DNA of 34,753 nt from Clostridiaceae bacterium. GTDB taxonomy: Bacteria > Bacillota > Clostridia > CAYPLH01 > DUMO01. Within the stretch, counting starts at the first letter, position 1; every line of letters begins with the position of its first letter. Location: assembly GCA_012839865.1 (NCBI GenBank), contig DUMO01000047.1, forward strand, positions 1 through 34,753, given 5' to 3'. The notes beneath the pieces were generated by a model. The model had not been told where the DNA came from. It ran no database searches and worked only from the letters and a program-made list of their open reading frames with translations. Of the stretch, positions 8,756-17,362 are shown in pieces. The translations under genes were made by a program, and so were the position numbers.

Positions 8756-9601
8756 TTATTCTACCTCCAGTCCGGCTAAAAATTCATCGAGTTCAGCAAT
8801 TGCCTTGTCCCGTTGTTCTTTGTCGGGAGCTTTTCCATGCCATCCAACCTGTCCTTCCATAAAGGATACGCCCTTTCCTTTTATTGTCTCGGCAACTATC
8901 ATGGTTGGTTTGTCCTTTTGCATTTTACCCTGTTCTATTGCATCTATAATCTGTTCATAATCATGTCCGTCAATATTTATTACATTCCAGCCGAAAGCCT
9001 TGAATTTACCGACTACAGGTTCCGGTGACATAACCTCGGTTATGTAGCCGTCTATTTGCATGCCGTTATGGTCTACAAAAGCAATCAGGTTGTTCAGTTT
9101 GAAATGAGCTGCAGCCATTGCTGCTTCCCAAACCTGTCCCTCTTCAAGTTCACCGTCGCCAAGAATCGTATAGACATGGTAATCCTTTTTATCAATTTTA
9201 CCGGCCAAAGCCATGCCAACTGACGCAGAAAATCCCTGCGCCAAAGACCCGGTGGACATATCCACTCCCGGTACCGACTTCATGCAGGGATGCCCTTCAA
9301 GATAACTGTCAATCCTTCTGAGCTTAACAATCTCTTCTTTGGGGAAGAATCCTCTTTCAGCCAGTGTACCGTATAGAGCCGGCGCACAATGACCCTTTGA
9401 AAGCACAAACCTGTCTCTGTCAGGTGCCTTGGGATTTTTGGGATCAATATTCATGGAGTGGAAATAAAGTACTGTGAGTATGTCCGTGCATGAAAGTGAA
9501 CCGCCCGGATGACCTGAACCTGCGTTGAATGTTCCTTCAATTATATGTTTGCGGATTCTATAAGCAATTTTCTTAAATTCATCTGTTTTGCATTTGTCCA
9601 T
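8756..9601 (-). CDS. Transketolase, N-terminal subunit
   Basis: This 281-residue protein is the thiamine-diphosphate-binding half of the split enzyme. The active-site histidines are visible in GHPGGSLS (about 28-35) and SKGHCAP. The Mg-ThDP motif begins GDGELEEGQVWEA and ends near VDHNGMQ. KGKGVSFMEG and GWHGKAP near the C-terminus are typical of transketolase N-domains. The start is ATG at 9601 with AGGAGTG about eight bases upstream. It is the first gene of a two-gene operon, with a promoter candidate at 9635-9663 and a terminator after the second gene. The probable role is the non-oxidative pentose phosphate pathway, supplying pentoses and erythrose-4-phosphate. Confidence 0.93.
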   Translation of the reverse strand: MDKCKTDEFKKIAYRIRKHIIEGTFNAGSGHPGGSLSCTDILTVLYFHSMNIDPKNPKAPDRDRFVLSKGHCAPALYGTLAERGFFPKEEIVKLRRIDSYLEGHPCMKSVPGVDMSTGSLAQGFSASVGMALAGKIDKKDYHVYTILGDGELEEGQVWEAAMAAAHFKLNNLIAFVDHNGMQIDGYITEVMSPEPVVGKFKAFGWNVINIDGHDYEQIIDAIEQGKMQKDKPTMIVAETIKGKGVSFMEGQVGWHGKAPDKEQRDKAIAELDEFLAGLEVE

Positions 9602-9634
9602 ATCCTACACTCCTATTCTATTGAAACTTTCATT

Positions 9635-9663
9635 AGTATACTATATGTGGCCTGATTAGTCTA
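9635..9663 (-). promoter_or_regulatory. Candidate sigma-A promoter for the transketolase genes
   Basis: On the minus strand TAGACT (-35, four of six matches) and TATACT (-10, five of six) are separated by exactly 17 bp and lie 34 bp upstream of the start codon. Confidence 0.5.
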
Positions 9664-9688
9664 TAAAAAAATTCCAAAAGCTATTATG

Positions 9689-9710
9689 CAGGAACCGTCC
9701 CCCTGCTCCC
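9689..9710. repeat. REP-like fragment
   Basis: GGAACCGTCCCCCTG is the reverse complement of the GGGGGACGGTTCC core also seen near 681. It lies between the stop codon of the YitT-like gene and the transketolase promoter, and is a single, partial copy. Confidence 0.4.
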
Positions 9711-9711
9711 C

Positions 9712-10620
9712 TTATTCGTGCGCCTTGAAACCTTCCCCCAGAACCTCCCTGACATCCGTCAGCACTATGAATGCCTTGGGGTCGATTTCCTTTACCAACT
9801 CCTTAAGTCCCGGAATCTGGCGCCTGTGCAGCACACAAAGAAGCACTTCCTTGTCATGCCTTGTATACATTCCCGTACCTTTAAGGGACGTTACACCCCT
9901 GTCCAGTACTTCCATTATTTTCAATGCTATTTTATCCGAATTGTCGGAAATTATAAAAACCGCTTTCGCAAAACTTACACCTTCAATAAGGGCATCAATT
10001 ACCTTTGATGAAATAACCAGGGTAACCACTGCATACAGAGCAAACAAAACGCTCTTGAAAACCACAGCTGCCAGCAGCACAACCAAAATGTCAATGAACA
10101 GCAGCACCTGCCCTATGGTAAATGCAGGAATCAGCCGGTTTATTATTCTGGCCAGAAGGTCGCTGCCCCCGGTTGTTGCATTGAATTTTATTACAATTCC
10201 CAATCCAAACCCCATTATCAGGCCCCCAAAGATTGAATAAAGCAGAAGGTCCGGCTGGGTGGGTGCCGATTCAATCTTCACAAGGTAATTCTCTATGAAA
10301 CTTCTTGCCATGGAAGCCGTATAATCAATAAAAAACGAGAGGGCAACAGCACTGTATAACGTACGGACTATGAATTTTTTTCCGATCAGTTTGAACCCGC
10401 CTATGAAAAGAGGTACGTTCAGAACAAACATTGTTGCGCCCACCGGGAATAGTCCATTGCTCAGATAATATATTACAGTTGAAACACCGCTTAAGCCGCC
10501 TGATACGATTTTATTTGGAACGAGAAAAACATTGATTGCAGCAGCAGTAAGAAATGAGCCTATTGTTAGAAAAAAGTATTCTGTTATCAATTTCAGCAAC
10601 TTGTCTTTTGAAAATTTCAT
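9712..10620 (-). CDS. YitT-family membrane protein (DUF161/DUF2179)
   Basis: This 302-residue protein has five or six hydrophobic segments in its first 210 residues, including about 13-33, 50-75, 85-105, 125-150 and 165-190. A soluble C-terminal domain of about 80 residues follows. The conserved GGLSG.STV, the glycine-rich GG.IMGFG.G...K.NATTGGSDLLA segment and the late GTGMYTRHDKEVLLCV...EIDPKAFIVLTDVREVLGEGF match the YitT/YqfU family with a C-terminal DUF2179. The start ATG at 10620 has GAGGAG upstream. It begins 16 bp after csaB ends, so the two are probably co-transcribed. The family's transported substrate is not established, and I do not assign one. Confidence 0.88.
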   Translation of the reverse strand: MKFSKDKLLKLITEYFFLTIGSFLTAAAINVFLVPNKIVSGGLSGVSTVIYYLSNGLFPVGATMFVLNVPLFIGGFKLIGKKFIVRTLYSAVALSFFIDYTASMARSFIENYLVKIESAPTQPDLLLYSIFGGLIMGFGLGIVIKFNATTGGSDLLARIINRLIPAFTIGQVLLFIDILVVLLAAVVFKSVLFALYAVVTLVISSKVIDALIEGVSFAKAVFIISDNSDKIALKIMEVLDRGVTSLKGTGMYTRHDKEVLLCVLHRRQIPGLKELVKEIDPKAFIVLTDVREVLGEGFKAHE

Positions 10621-10636
10621 TAAAACCGGAACTCCT

Positions 10637-11740
10637 CTACGAGCCTTTCATGTAGCTGATTACCTCATTCATGCCCTTTTGGGCAAGCTCCCTGAACTCA
10701 TGATACTTTTTCATAATTACAGGAGAAATTTGCTCCCTCCTGCTGAATTCCTCCTGTATTGCATTATATATAATATCTTCATTGATTTGCCCGTACCGTA
10801 TGACTTTATTCATACCCAGAGAATCCATCAAGCTGTCAATTTTAGGGTCATAGGAAATTGCAACAACGGGGGTGCCGTTCATGATTGAAAAGACAAGCCC
10901 GTGGAACCTTATGCATACACTTACATCCAGCAAGCCATACATTCCGATAATCTGAGCAGGCGTATATTTCTCCTTTATAATTGTAGCCTTCTCAGTCATC
11001 AGGGATGCAATATTTTCAGCCAGCGTAACATCTTCCTTATTGTGCAATGGTATCAGCAGCACGTCTGCATCCAATTCTTTTTTCACCCTGTCGCAGACCT
11101 TTGCAAAAATCCCGGCAACATCGACATGGCCTTCCTCTTCCCAAAAGCGGATGGAAAAACCGATTCTTCTTCGCCCCTCAATGCTCTGACCCATTTCCTT
11201 TTCCAGAAGCTTGACGCTTTCCTCCCGGGAAACCGGTTCAATCAGAAATGCCGGGTCAATGGTCGTAGTTATTTCCCGGCTTACACCTATATTTTGAAGC
11301 TCTGTTTTTGAACGCTGGTCCCTGACCGACAGCTTTGCAACCCTGTTCATTACAAACCTGAGCAGTTTCTTATTGAAACGGCTGCGAATCGGGCCGATGC
11401 CGTGGGCATATGCAAATACGGGTTTTTTTAAGATAAAGGCCAGGAGAATAATGGCGCTGTAGTACCAGAAACTTGAAATGCTGGTTCTGTCCTGAAACAG
11501 GCTGCCGCCGCCACTTATCAAAATATCGCAGTTTCTGATGGCTGAAATAATCCGCAAAAAATTAAACCGGTTAACCGATTTAATTTTAAACTCACTGGAA
11601 GTCTTCTCAGGGCATGCAGAAAGCACAACAATATCTATATCCCTCGAAACATTGCATATCTGGGATACTATAGACTGTAGGATCGCTTCGTCCCCTGCAT
11701 TATCAAAACCATAAAAACCTGAAATTAAAACTTTATACAT
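10637..11740 (-). CDS. csaB: Polysaccharide pyruvyl transferase CsaB
   Basis: CsaB adds pyruvyl ketals to the secondary cell-wall polysaccharide, which creates the ligand for SLH domains of S-layer and surface enzymes. The 367-residue protein opens with KVLISGFYGFDNAGDEAIL, the hallmark of the family. It contains ISGGGSLFQD (about 75-84), AHGIGPIRS (about 113-121), SVRDQRSK, GFSIRFW, and the C-terminal CIRFHGLVFSIMNGTPVVAISYDPKI. The start ATG at 11740 has GGGAG eight bases upstream. In the C. thermocellum type of cell, pyruvylated wall polymer would anchor SLH proteins. The divergent polysaccharide cluster that begins at 12253 is a plausible source of the substrate polymer. Related pyruvyltransferases acting on other glycans cannot be fully excluded. 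Confidence 0.92.
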   Translation of the reverse strand: MYKVLISGFYGFDNAGDEAILQSIVSQICNVSRDIDIVVLSACPEKTSSEFKIKSVNRFNFLRIISAIRNCDILISGGGSLFQDRTSISSFWYYSAIILLAFILKKPVFAYAHGIGPIRSRFNKKLLRFVMNRVAKLSVRDQRSKTELQNIGVSREITTTIDPAFLIEPVSREESVKLLEKEMGQSIEGRRRIGFSIRFWEEEGHVDVAGIFAKVCDRVKKELDADVLLIPLHNKEDVTLAENIASLMTEKATIIKEKYTPAQIIGMYGLLDVSVCIRFHGLVFSIMNGTPVVAISYDPKIDSLMDSLGMNKVIRYGQINEDIIYNAIQEEFSRREQISPVIMKKYHEFRELAQKGMNEVISYMKGS

Positions 11741-12163
11741 TCAAAACTCCCGGTTCAACAATATCTGTTTTAATGCAAGCCAGTTAAAAACCTGCGGACA
11801 TTGACCGAAAACAAAAGTTTCGGGTGTTGTATCCGCTAATTATCCCTAAATAAAATCTCGGGAGGCGGAAAGCTCTGCTCGCTTTTGCGCCGAAAAATCA
11901 CAGGGCACAAAAATATCTTCTTCATAAGCGAAGATGTTTTATAAAGCATCAGATAAATAATCAAATCCTCAATTTCAGTAATCATTTCCAAATTTGATTA
12001 TTATCTGTATTATAAATAATAAAAGCATGCATGTAAAGTGCTATTTTCAGCCCATGCACTGCATTACATTATTATACCGACATTCATTATTATATATAAC
12101 CGGACAATTGATAACAATAGCCAATAGAAAAACAAATCAAAATAAGCTTGTACCCAAGAAATA
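11741..12163. other. Divergent intergenic region with inverted repeats
   Basis: There is no gene in about 420 bp between csaB and the divergent polysaccharide cluster. The region is AT-rich and holds three stem-forming sequences. ACCGAAAAC and GTTTCGGGT flank AAAA at about 11801-11827. AAAATATCTTC (11910-11920) pairs with GAAGATGTTTT (11930-11940). AGATAAATAATCAAAT (11951-11966) pairs with ATTTGATTATTATCT (11992-12006), with one bulged base. They may be transcript ends or operators. I recognise no riboswitch class and could not place a convincing csaB promoter. Confidence 0.55.
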
Positions 12164-12192
12164 TTGACAAATATATTAGTATAAAATAAACT
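12164..12192 (+). promoter_or_regulatory. Promoter candidate for the plus-strand polysaccharide cluster
   Basis: A perfect -35 TTGACA (12164-12169) is followed after 17 bp by TAAACT (12187-12192), four of six matches to a -10 box. This leaves a leader of about 55 bp before the first start codon. Confidence 0.55.
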
Positions 12193-12252
12193 TGAAGCAA
12201 TGGGACATGAACTTCACTTTTTTTGCTCTCAGCACTAATTAAGGAGGAAAAC

Positions 12253-13377
12253 ATGAAGGTTCTGCATTTAATCGGGGGAGGGGACATTGGAGGCGCAAAG
12301 GTCCATGTGCTCTCGCTTGTTAAAGAGCTGGGAAAAAAAATAGACGTTAAAATAGTTGCCTTTCGCCCCGGCGTGTTTTACGAAGAAGCGCAGGACATGG
12401 GGATAGATATTGAAATTGTCAGGACAGGCAGTATTATAACTGATGTCCTGAAAGTAAAGAAGATTATTAAAAACGGCAATTTCCAGATTATTCATGCCCA
12501 CGGTTCCAAGGGTAACCTGGTTGCATCCATTTTGAAAATCTTTTGCAAAATACCTGCAATTACAACAATCCACAGTGATTATCGTCTTGATTACATGGGA
12601 AGCATCTGGCGCACCTGCACCCTTGGTTTCATTAATAAAATCGCCTTAAGGTTTATGGATTACTATATTGCTGTTTCCAACAACTTTAAGGAAATGCTTG
12701 TCAAAAGGAAGTTCAATCCAGACAGAATTTTTATTTTATACAACGGTACAGACTTCTCACAACCACTGAAAAATTACAGCAAAGAGGAGTTTATTAAAAA
12801 ATACAACATCCCGATTTCCGGAAATGATATGGTTGTCGGAATACTTGCCCGGCTGGATCCGGTCAAGGGTTTGGATATTTTCTTAAAAGGCGCAAAGCTT
12901 GTCCTGGAAAAAAGGCCTGAAGTTAAATTCCTGATTGCGGGGGAAGGCGAGCAGCGCAGCAATTTGATTAATCTTTCAAAGAAACTGGGTATTTCAGACA
13001 GTGTCTTTTTTCTGGGCTGGGTGACTGATCCCTATGAATTTATGAGCAATGTTGACATTCCGGCTCTTACGTCCCTAAGCGAAAGCTTTTCCTATACCAT
13101 CCTGGAAAGTGCCATGCTTAAAAAAACCATTGTCAGCAGTGATGTGGGAGGAATATCGGACCTTATAGAGCATGGAAAAAACGGCTTTTTGTTTGCCCCC
13201 GGGGATTATAACGCACTTTCGGATTATATCATAAAACTTATTGACAGCAGCGAACTTCGGGCCAAGATGGGGCAAAAACTGCATGAAAAAGCCAGCTCCA
13301 AATTTTCACTGGAAAATATGGTAAACACTCAACTGGATATTTACAATAAAGTTCAGGAAAAGTATCCGGTAAGATAA
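12253..13377 (+). CDS. GT4 family glycosyltransferase (1)
   Basis: This 374-residue retaining GT-B glycosyltransferase is predicted to add a sugar from a nucleotide donor to a polysaccharide intermediate at the inner membrane. The N-terminal acceptor domain starts GGGDIGGAKVHVLSL and contains IIHAHGSKGN (about 87-96). The donor domain carries VGILARLDPVKG (about 196-207), FLIAGEGEQR and the E-x7-E region ESFSYTILE, followed by VGGISDLIEHGKNGFL. The start is ATG at 12253 with AAGGAGG six bases upstream; a longer frame from 12223 has no such signal. It heads the plus-strand cluster. The donor sugar cannot be determined. A 15-bp tandem duplication spans its stop codon. Confidence 0.92.
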   Translation: MKVLHLIGGGDIGGAKVHVLSLVKELGKKIDVKIVAFRPGVFYEEAQDMGIDIEIVRTGSIITDVLKVKKIIKNGNFQIIHAHGSKGNLVASILKIFCKIPAITTIHSDYRLDYMGSIWRTCTLGFINKIALRFMDYYIAVSNNFKEMLVKRKFNPDRIFILYNGTDFSQPLKNYSKEEFIKKYNIPISGNDMVVGILARLDPVKGLDIFLKGAKLVLEKRPEVKFLIAGEGEQRSNLINLSKKLGISDSVFFLGWVTDPYEFMSNVDIPALTSLSESFSYTILESAMLKKTIVSSDVGGISDLIEHGKNGFLFAPGDYNALSDYIIKLIDSSELRAKMGQKLHEKASSKFSLENMVNTQLDIYNKVQEKYPVR

Positions 13378-13392
13378 TATCCGGTAATTTTG
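13363..13392. repeat. 15-bp duplication across a stop codon
   Basis: TATCCGGTAAGATAA (13363-13377) contains the last codons and TAA stop of the glycosyltransferase gene. It is followed at once by TATCCGGTAATTTTG (13378-13392), with 11 of 15 positions the same. Confidence 0.6.
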
Positions 13393-13418
13393 TTTTACAT
13401 TATGAGCTTACTTATTAT

Positions 13419-13627
13419 AAACCGGTTTTTTAGCAGTCACTCATTGTCTTTGGTGTAAAGAGCGTTCTGTAAACCGGTTTTAAATTGGGTTTGGACAGGA
13501 GCATCCAGTGTAATCCGGAACACGGCACAGCGGCCTTTATTGGCTCGATTGCAACATCCGGTTCCAGAATTATCAATAGAGTGCCTGCCGGGAGCTTTTT
13601 TAAAAGATTTGACGGGAGCATCCAATG
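13419..13627. repeat. Diverged direct repeats upstream of the MurJ-type gene
   Basis: The palindrome AAACCGGTTT occurs at 13419-13428 and again at 13471-13480. TTGGACAGGAGCATCCAGTG (13491-13510) matches TTTGACGGGAGCATCCAATG (13608-13627), which is the ribosome-binding site and ATG of the flippase gene. The 247-bp gap thus appears to be partly old copies of gene-start sequence. No gene or other element is recognised in it. Confidence 0.6.
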
Positions 13628-15181
13628 ATAAATTTGAACAAATCAGTACGCACAGCAAGCTTTATGGTGACTGCAGCCTTCTTATCAAAAATACTGGGAA
13701 TGCTGAGGGATATACTTGTCGCAAACACCTATGGAACAAGCCCTGAAGCCGTTGCCTTTTCATCAGCAAGCCGCATTCCTATGTATTTTTTCGATATTGG
13801 CCTTGCAGCAGCCGTATCATCCGTATTTATACCAGTATTCAACGAATTTCTGGAAAAGGAGGACAGGCAAAAAGCCCTGGAGTTCTCCAACACTTTTTTA
13901 AACATTGTACTGCTTTTTTCGGGTATCGTAACTGTTTTGAGTTTTTTTGGGGCATACCCCATTGTAAGGATTATTGCAGGCGGACTCCCCCGGGAAACCT
14001 TTAACCTCGCTGTAGAGCTGGCAAAGATAATGTTCCCTATTATAATTTTTGCCGGGATGGCTTTTACCTTTGTCGGGATACTCCAGTCTTATGATGAATT
14101 CAACGTCCCGGCCGCCATCAGTCTTGCTTCAAACATAATCGTTATTCTATACCTTGTTTTTTTAAACAACCGTTTCGGAATATACGGGCTGGCATTTGCA
14201 ATGGTCGCAGGCTGGGCGGCACAGGCCATTATCCAGATACCTTCCCTTTTTAAAAAAGGATACAAATACCGCCCGGTTTTAAATTTGCAAAACCCCGGCA
14301 TTAAAAAAGCCGGATTATTGTTTCTTCCGTTTCTTGTAAGCACCTGGGTGCAGCCTGTGAATGCAATGGTAAACATCCACCTTGCTTCATGGCTCAACGA
14401 TGGAAAGGCAGTCGTTGCCCTTGATTATGCAAACAGGGTATATATAATTGTTGTAGGCGTATTCACCTATGCCCTGTCAAATTTGATTTTCCCGTCCCTT
14501 TCAAGGACCCGGGCGTCGGAAAATAACCAGCAGTTTGAAGCCATCATGAAAAGCTCCCTGAGAGTTGTCCTTTATTTCATAACTCCGTTGATGGCCGGAT
14601 TTATAGTGCTGAGGGAGCCTATTATACGCCTGATATATGAACGGGGAGCCTTTGACAGGTACTCCACCGGGCTTACAGCGACAGCCCTGTTATTCTATTC
14701 GGTAGGGATGCTGGGTTTTGCGGTGCAGGAAATTATGAACAAAGCATATTTTGCTAGACAGGATGCCAGAACCCCCATGAAAGTTTCAATCGGCGGAATA
14801 ATTCTCAATTTCGTTTTGAGTGTTGTACTTTCACGCTATATGGGACTTTCCGGAATCGCATTGGCCGCTTCAATTACCGCAATAGCAATGGCTGTTACTT
14901 TTGTATCGTTTATGCGTAAAGTATGCAAAGGTATTGTAAACAGGAAACTGCTTGGAGATTCTGTAAAAATACTTATTGCATCAATACTGACGGGCATTAT
15001 TGTAAATTTGTTGCACACATACTTTACACAAACATTTGAAACCAGTACAATTATAACAAAACTAATTGAAGTTGCACTGCCCGGTTCGGCCGGCATTGTT
15101 ATATATTTGACATTAACGCTGATAATGGGGCTTGAGGAGGCAAAACTTCCCTTAAGGTTTTTTAAGAAGGATGCAAGGTAA
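13625..15181 (+). CDS. murJ: MurJ/MviN-family lipid-linked glycan flippase (1)
   Basis: The 518-residue integral membrane protein has about 14 predicted hydrophobic segments along its whole length and the family's opening (RTASFMVTAAFLSKILGMLRDILVANTYG). Also typical are the FVGILQSY.EFNVPA segment near residue 148 and the region around residues 331-380, including P..RLIYERGAFD. MurJ flips lipid II or a related undecaprenyl-linked glycan across the cytoplasmic membrane. The start ATG at 13625 has GGGAG seven bases upstream. A second flippase of the same superfamily is encoded at 31282-32940. Either may serve peptidoglycan and the other a surface polysaccharide, so the symbol is provisional. 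Confidence 0.86.
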   Translation: MINLNKSVRTASFMVTAAFLSKILGMLRDILVANTYGTSPEAVAFSSASRIPMYFFDIGLAAAVSSVFIPVFNEFLEKEDRQKALEFSNTFLNIVLLFSGIVTVLSFFGAYPIVRIIAGGLPRETFNLAVELAKIMFPIIIFAGMAFTFVGILQSYDEFNVPAAISLASNIIVILYLVFLNNRFGIYGLAFAMVAGWAAQAIIQIPSLFKKGYKYRPVLNLQNPGIKKAGLLFLPFLVSTWVQPVNAMVNIHLASWLNDGKAVVALDYANRVYIIVVGVFTYALSNLIFPSLSRTRASENNQQFEAIMKSSLRVVLYFITPLMAGFIVLREPIIRLIYERGAFDRYSTGLTATALLFYSVGMLGFAVQEIMNKAYFARQDARTPMKVSIGGIILNFVLSVVLSRYMGLSGIALAASITAIAMAVTFVSFMRKVCKGIVNRKLLGDSVKILIASILTGIIVNLLHTYFTQTFETSTIITKLIEVALPGSAGIVIYLTLTLIMGLEEAKLPLRFFKKDAR

Positions 15182-15234
15182 TTTGCCGGATTACGGCCAG
15201 GCTGGTGCTCAATTCTCTATATATGTATTCTTAT

Positions 15235-15333
15235 CCATGGAGGTAAACAGGAATTTATAAGCCTGAAGTTTGATGGTGCCGGCAACGCTTGAATCCTGGC
15301 ACATGGAGAGAGAAAGGAATGGTAATTTATGAA
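15235..15333. repeat. Duplicated start-region sequence, 66 bp apart
   Basis: CCATGGAGGTAAACAGGAAT at 15235-15254 resembles ACATGGAGAGAGAAAGGAAT at 15301-15320, and each copy is followed by TTTAT. The second copy is the ribosome-binding region of the gene starting at 15329. The match is imperfect (about 16 of 20 positions). Confidence 0.45.
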
Positions 15334-15889
15334 AGGAATATCCGAGGGCAGTATTGTAATCAATTCTATCGCTGCAATTGTAAAGGCCTTTAAGCAAAGC
15401 TATGAATATAGCTTCTTATATAAGGTTGTTTCCCGGATATCTGAAAAATTATCAGTAATAATAAAAGAGAGCAGATTTCTCAAACTAATGGCCGGAAAGG
15501 GTAAAAGCAACAAGCTCCTGCAGGAAAGTGCCTTAAACAGGGGTGTTGCTTTATTGTCCAGACCGGTTGGGAGTATTCATAAAAAAGTTGATTATATAAA
15601 CAACAAAATAAAACCCGGCAGTTTTATTATCAATCTCCTTGAAGTTGCCTGCAAAAAGCTTGTTTCGCTGGATTCCAGGTTTATTGGTGCTTTGATGGCA
15701 GGCTTCATACTTATGACCCTTGCATGGTCGGCCCCCTGGGGATTCGGGTCCTTGTTGTTCAAAGCCTTTTGTGCTGCTGTGCTTTTTGCATCGGTGCTGC
15801 TTTTTTCGCTTAACAGGTCTTTAGCTGAAATTTTCCAGTACAGCCTGATTAAAAAAACCATTGACCGGATTTTCAAGTACAACGTTTAG
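15329..15889 (+). CDS. Small membrane protein upstream of O-antigen ligase
   Basis: I do not recognise a named family for this 186-residue protein. The first 115 residues are amphipathic and basic, with no signal peptide. Two hydrophobic segments follow at about 117-137 and 143-162, then a short basic tail. It ends 21 bp before the O-antigen ligase-like gene and belongs to the same operon. The layout of a basic N-terminal region plus two membrane segments resembles the first 160 residues of the other O-antigen ligase-like protein in this window (27781-29268), where they are fused to the ligase. A role as an accessory part of the ligase is an inference. The start at ATG 15329 has AAAGGA about ten bases upstream. 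Confidence 0.72.
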   Translation: MKGISEGSIVINSIAAIVKAFKQSYEYSFLYKVVSRISEKLSVIIKESRFLKLMAGKGKSNKLLQESALNRGVALLSRPVGSIHKKVDYINNKIKPGSFIINLLEVACKKLVSLDSRFIGALMAGFILMTLAWSAPWGFGSLLFKAFCAAVLFASVLLFSLNRSLAEIFQYSLIKKTIDRIFKYNV

Positions 15890-15910
15890 GAATTTAGGGA
15901 GGGTTGTTAT

Positions 15911-17362
15911 ATGCTGCAGGCAATAAAACGAAGTCAGACCATATTGTTCGCTCTTGGAGCAGGAGTTGCCTTAAGCGTGCTAAACCACTTTTTATCCATA
16001 ACCACATTTCTGAAGCTGGTTGCTGCCGCATCCATAGCCTGCCTTATTGTTTGGAAACCGGTTATTGGTGTTTTCATGGTTGCAGGACTTACGCCGCTGA
16101 TACCAACGCAATATCTGATGGTATTGTCTGCTGTTTCTTTTTTGGCACTTGTTTTAAGGTCGCTGGTTCTGAGGGAAACCTTGATTGAATCATCAATGTT
16201 GAACCTTTTTTCAATAATTTTTGCAGGTAATGTTGTGTACGGAGTTGTTATTTCTTTTAACCGGGGGGAAAGCGTTTATGCTGCGCTGATTTACCTTGCA
16301 TACATTGTCTTTTTCTTTGTAATGCAAAAATGCCTGGTTTCAAAGAATTTAATATATACCGCCATAAGCCTTATGGTCACGGCGGGTTTTGCAGTATCCG
16401 TCCTGGGAATTTACCAGTACATCAACGGAGTCGAAAATGCCGCACTTTGGATAGACAGAAACCTTTTTGGCGGCATCGAAACCAGAGTTTACGGAACTCT
16501 GGGGAACCCCAATGTACTGGGCAATTACATTCAGATTCTGGTTCCTCTTGCCATATTTTTAATTATAGTAAATAAAGATTGGCTGGCGCGGATTTATTAT
16601 GCCCTGGCAACCCTCTCCATGCTTGTAAGCTTGATTTTCACATATTCCAGAAGCTCATGGATGGGTCTTTTGCTTTCACTGGCAATTTTTACTTTGCTTG
16701 CGCCGAAGAAGCTTTTACCGCTGGCCGCTGGAGGAATTGCAGCAACCCCCCTTGTACTGGGCTTTTTCCCTACCATATTGGAAAGGCTCAAGGGTCTGGG
16801 TACGCTTGTTGATACATCCACCCGTTTCCGGGTTGCAGTATGGTCTGCAACTTTGGGAATAATCAAGGATTTTTGGGTTTGCGGAATAGGAATGGGTTTT
16901 GAAAACTTCAAAAGAATGTTGTTCAACTATGCCCCCCACGATATCGACTCGATACATTCCCACAATACATTCCTTCAGGTAACGGTGGAAACAGGGATTA
17001 TGGGGCTTTTACTGTTTTTGTCGCTGGTGTTTCTTTTCGTCAGGCTTTGCTTGCCGGTATACATGAAATCAAAAGATGATTTCACCAAAACCCTTGCAGC
17101 GGTCCTTTTATCGTCAATAGGCGGTTATCTTTTAATATGCCTGTTTGACAACACTTTGTACGACCACAGCCTGAAACTGGTTTTCTGGACCGTGCTTTCC
17201 CTGGGTGCTGCAGCGGGCAGGCTTTCAGCAAATGAAATGATATCGGCTGACGGACTTTCATCAACCAATGATGCTTCAATGGACAGGCTTTCTTCGGAGG
17301 ACAAACCCTCTTCAATGGACAGGCTCGCACCTACTGATTTGGGGGGTGATCCGCAAAATTGA
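15911..17362 (+). CDS. O-antigen ligase/polymerase-like membrane protein (1)
   Basis: This 483-residue polytopic protein has about ten membrane segments and the Wzy/WaaL hallmark HSHNTFLQVTVETGIMG in a late periplasmic loop (about 351-367). Other typical parts are the LGNPNVLGNY segment near 197-206 and YSRSSWMG near 245-252. Such proteins polymerise or ligate undecaprenyl-linked glycans on the outer face of the membrane. The last 45 residues form a low-complexity Ser/Asp tail with the phrase SMDRL repeated twice, which is unusual for the family. The start ATG at 15911 has GGGAGGG upstream. The stop codon overlaps the TTG start of the next glycosyltransferase, showing tight coupling. Confidence 0.88.
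   Translation: MLQAIKRSQTILFALGAGVALSVLNHFLSITTFLKLVAAASIACLIVWKPVIGVFMVAGLTPLIPTQYLMVLSAVSFLALVLRSLVLRETLIESSMLNLFSIIFAGNVVYGVVISFNRGESVYAALIYLAYIVFFFVMQKCLVSKNLIYTAISLMVTAGFAVSVLGIYQYINGVENAALWIDRNLFGGIETRVYGTLGNPNVLGNYIQILVPLAIFLIIVNKDWLARIYYALATLSMLVSLIFTYSRSSWMGLLLSLAIFTLLAPKKLLPLAAGGIAATPLVLGFFPTILERLKGLGTLVDTSTRFRVAVWSATLGIIKDFWVCGIGMGFENFKRMLFNYAPHDIDSIHSHNTFLQVTVETGIMGLLLFLSLVFLFVRLCLPVYMKSKDDFTKTLAAVLLSSIGGYLLICLFDNTLYDHSLKLVFWTVLSLGAAAGRLSANEMISADGLSSTNDASMDRLSSEDKPSSMDRLAPTDLGGDPQN

Noticed and set aside
15182-15328. Possible riboswitch or structured leader before the small membrane protein gene
   Set aside because: A GTGCC/GGCAC stem is present, but I could not match any known riboswitch consensus; the duplicated start region explains part of it.
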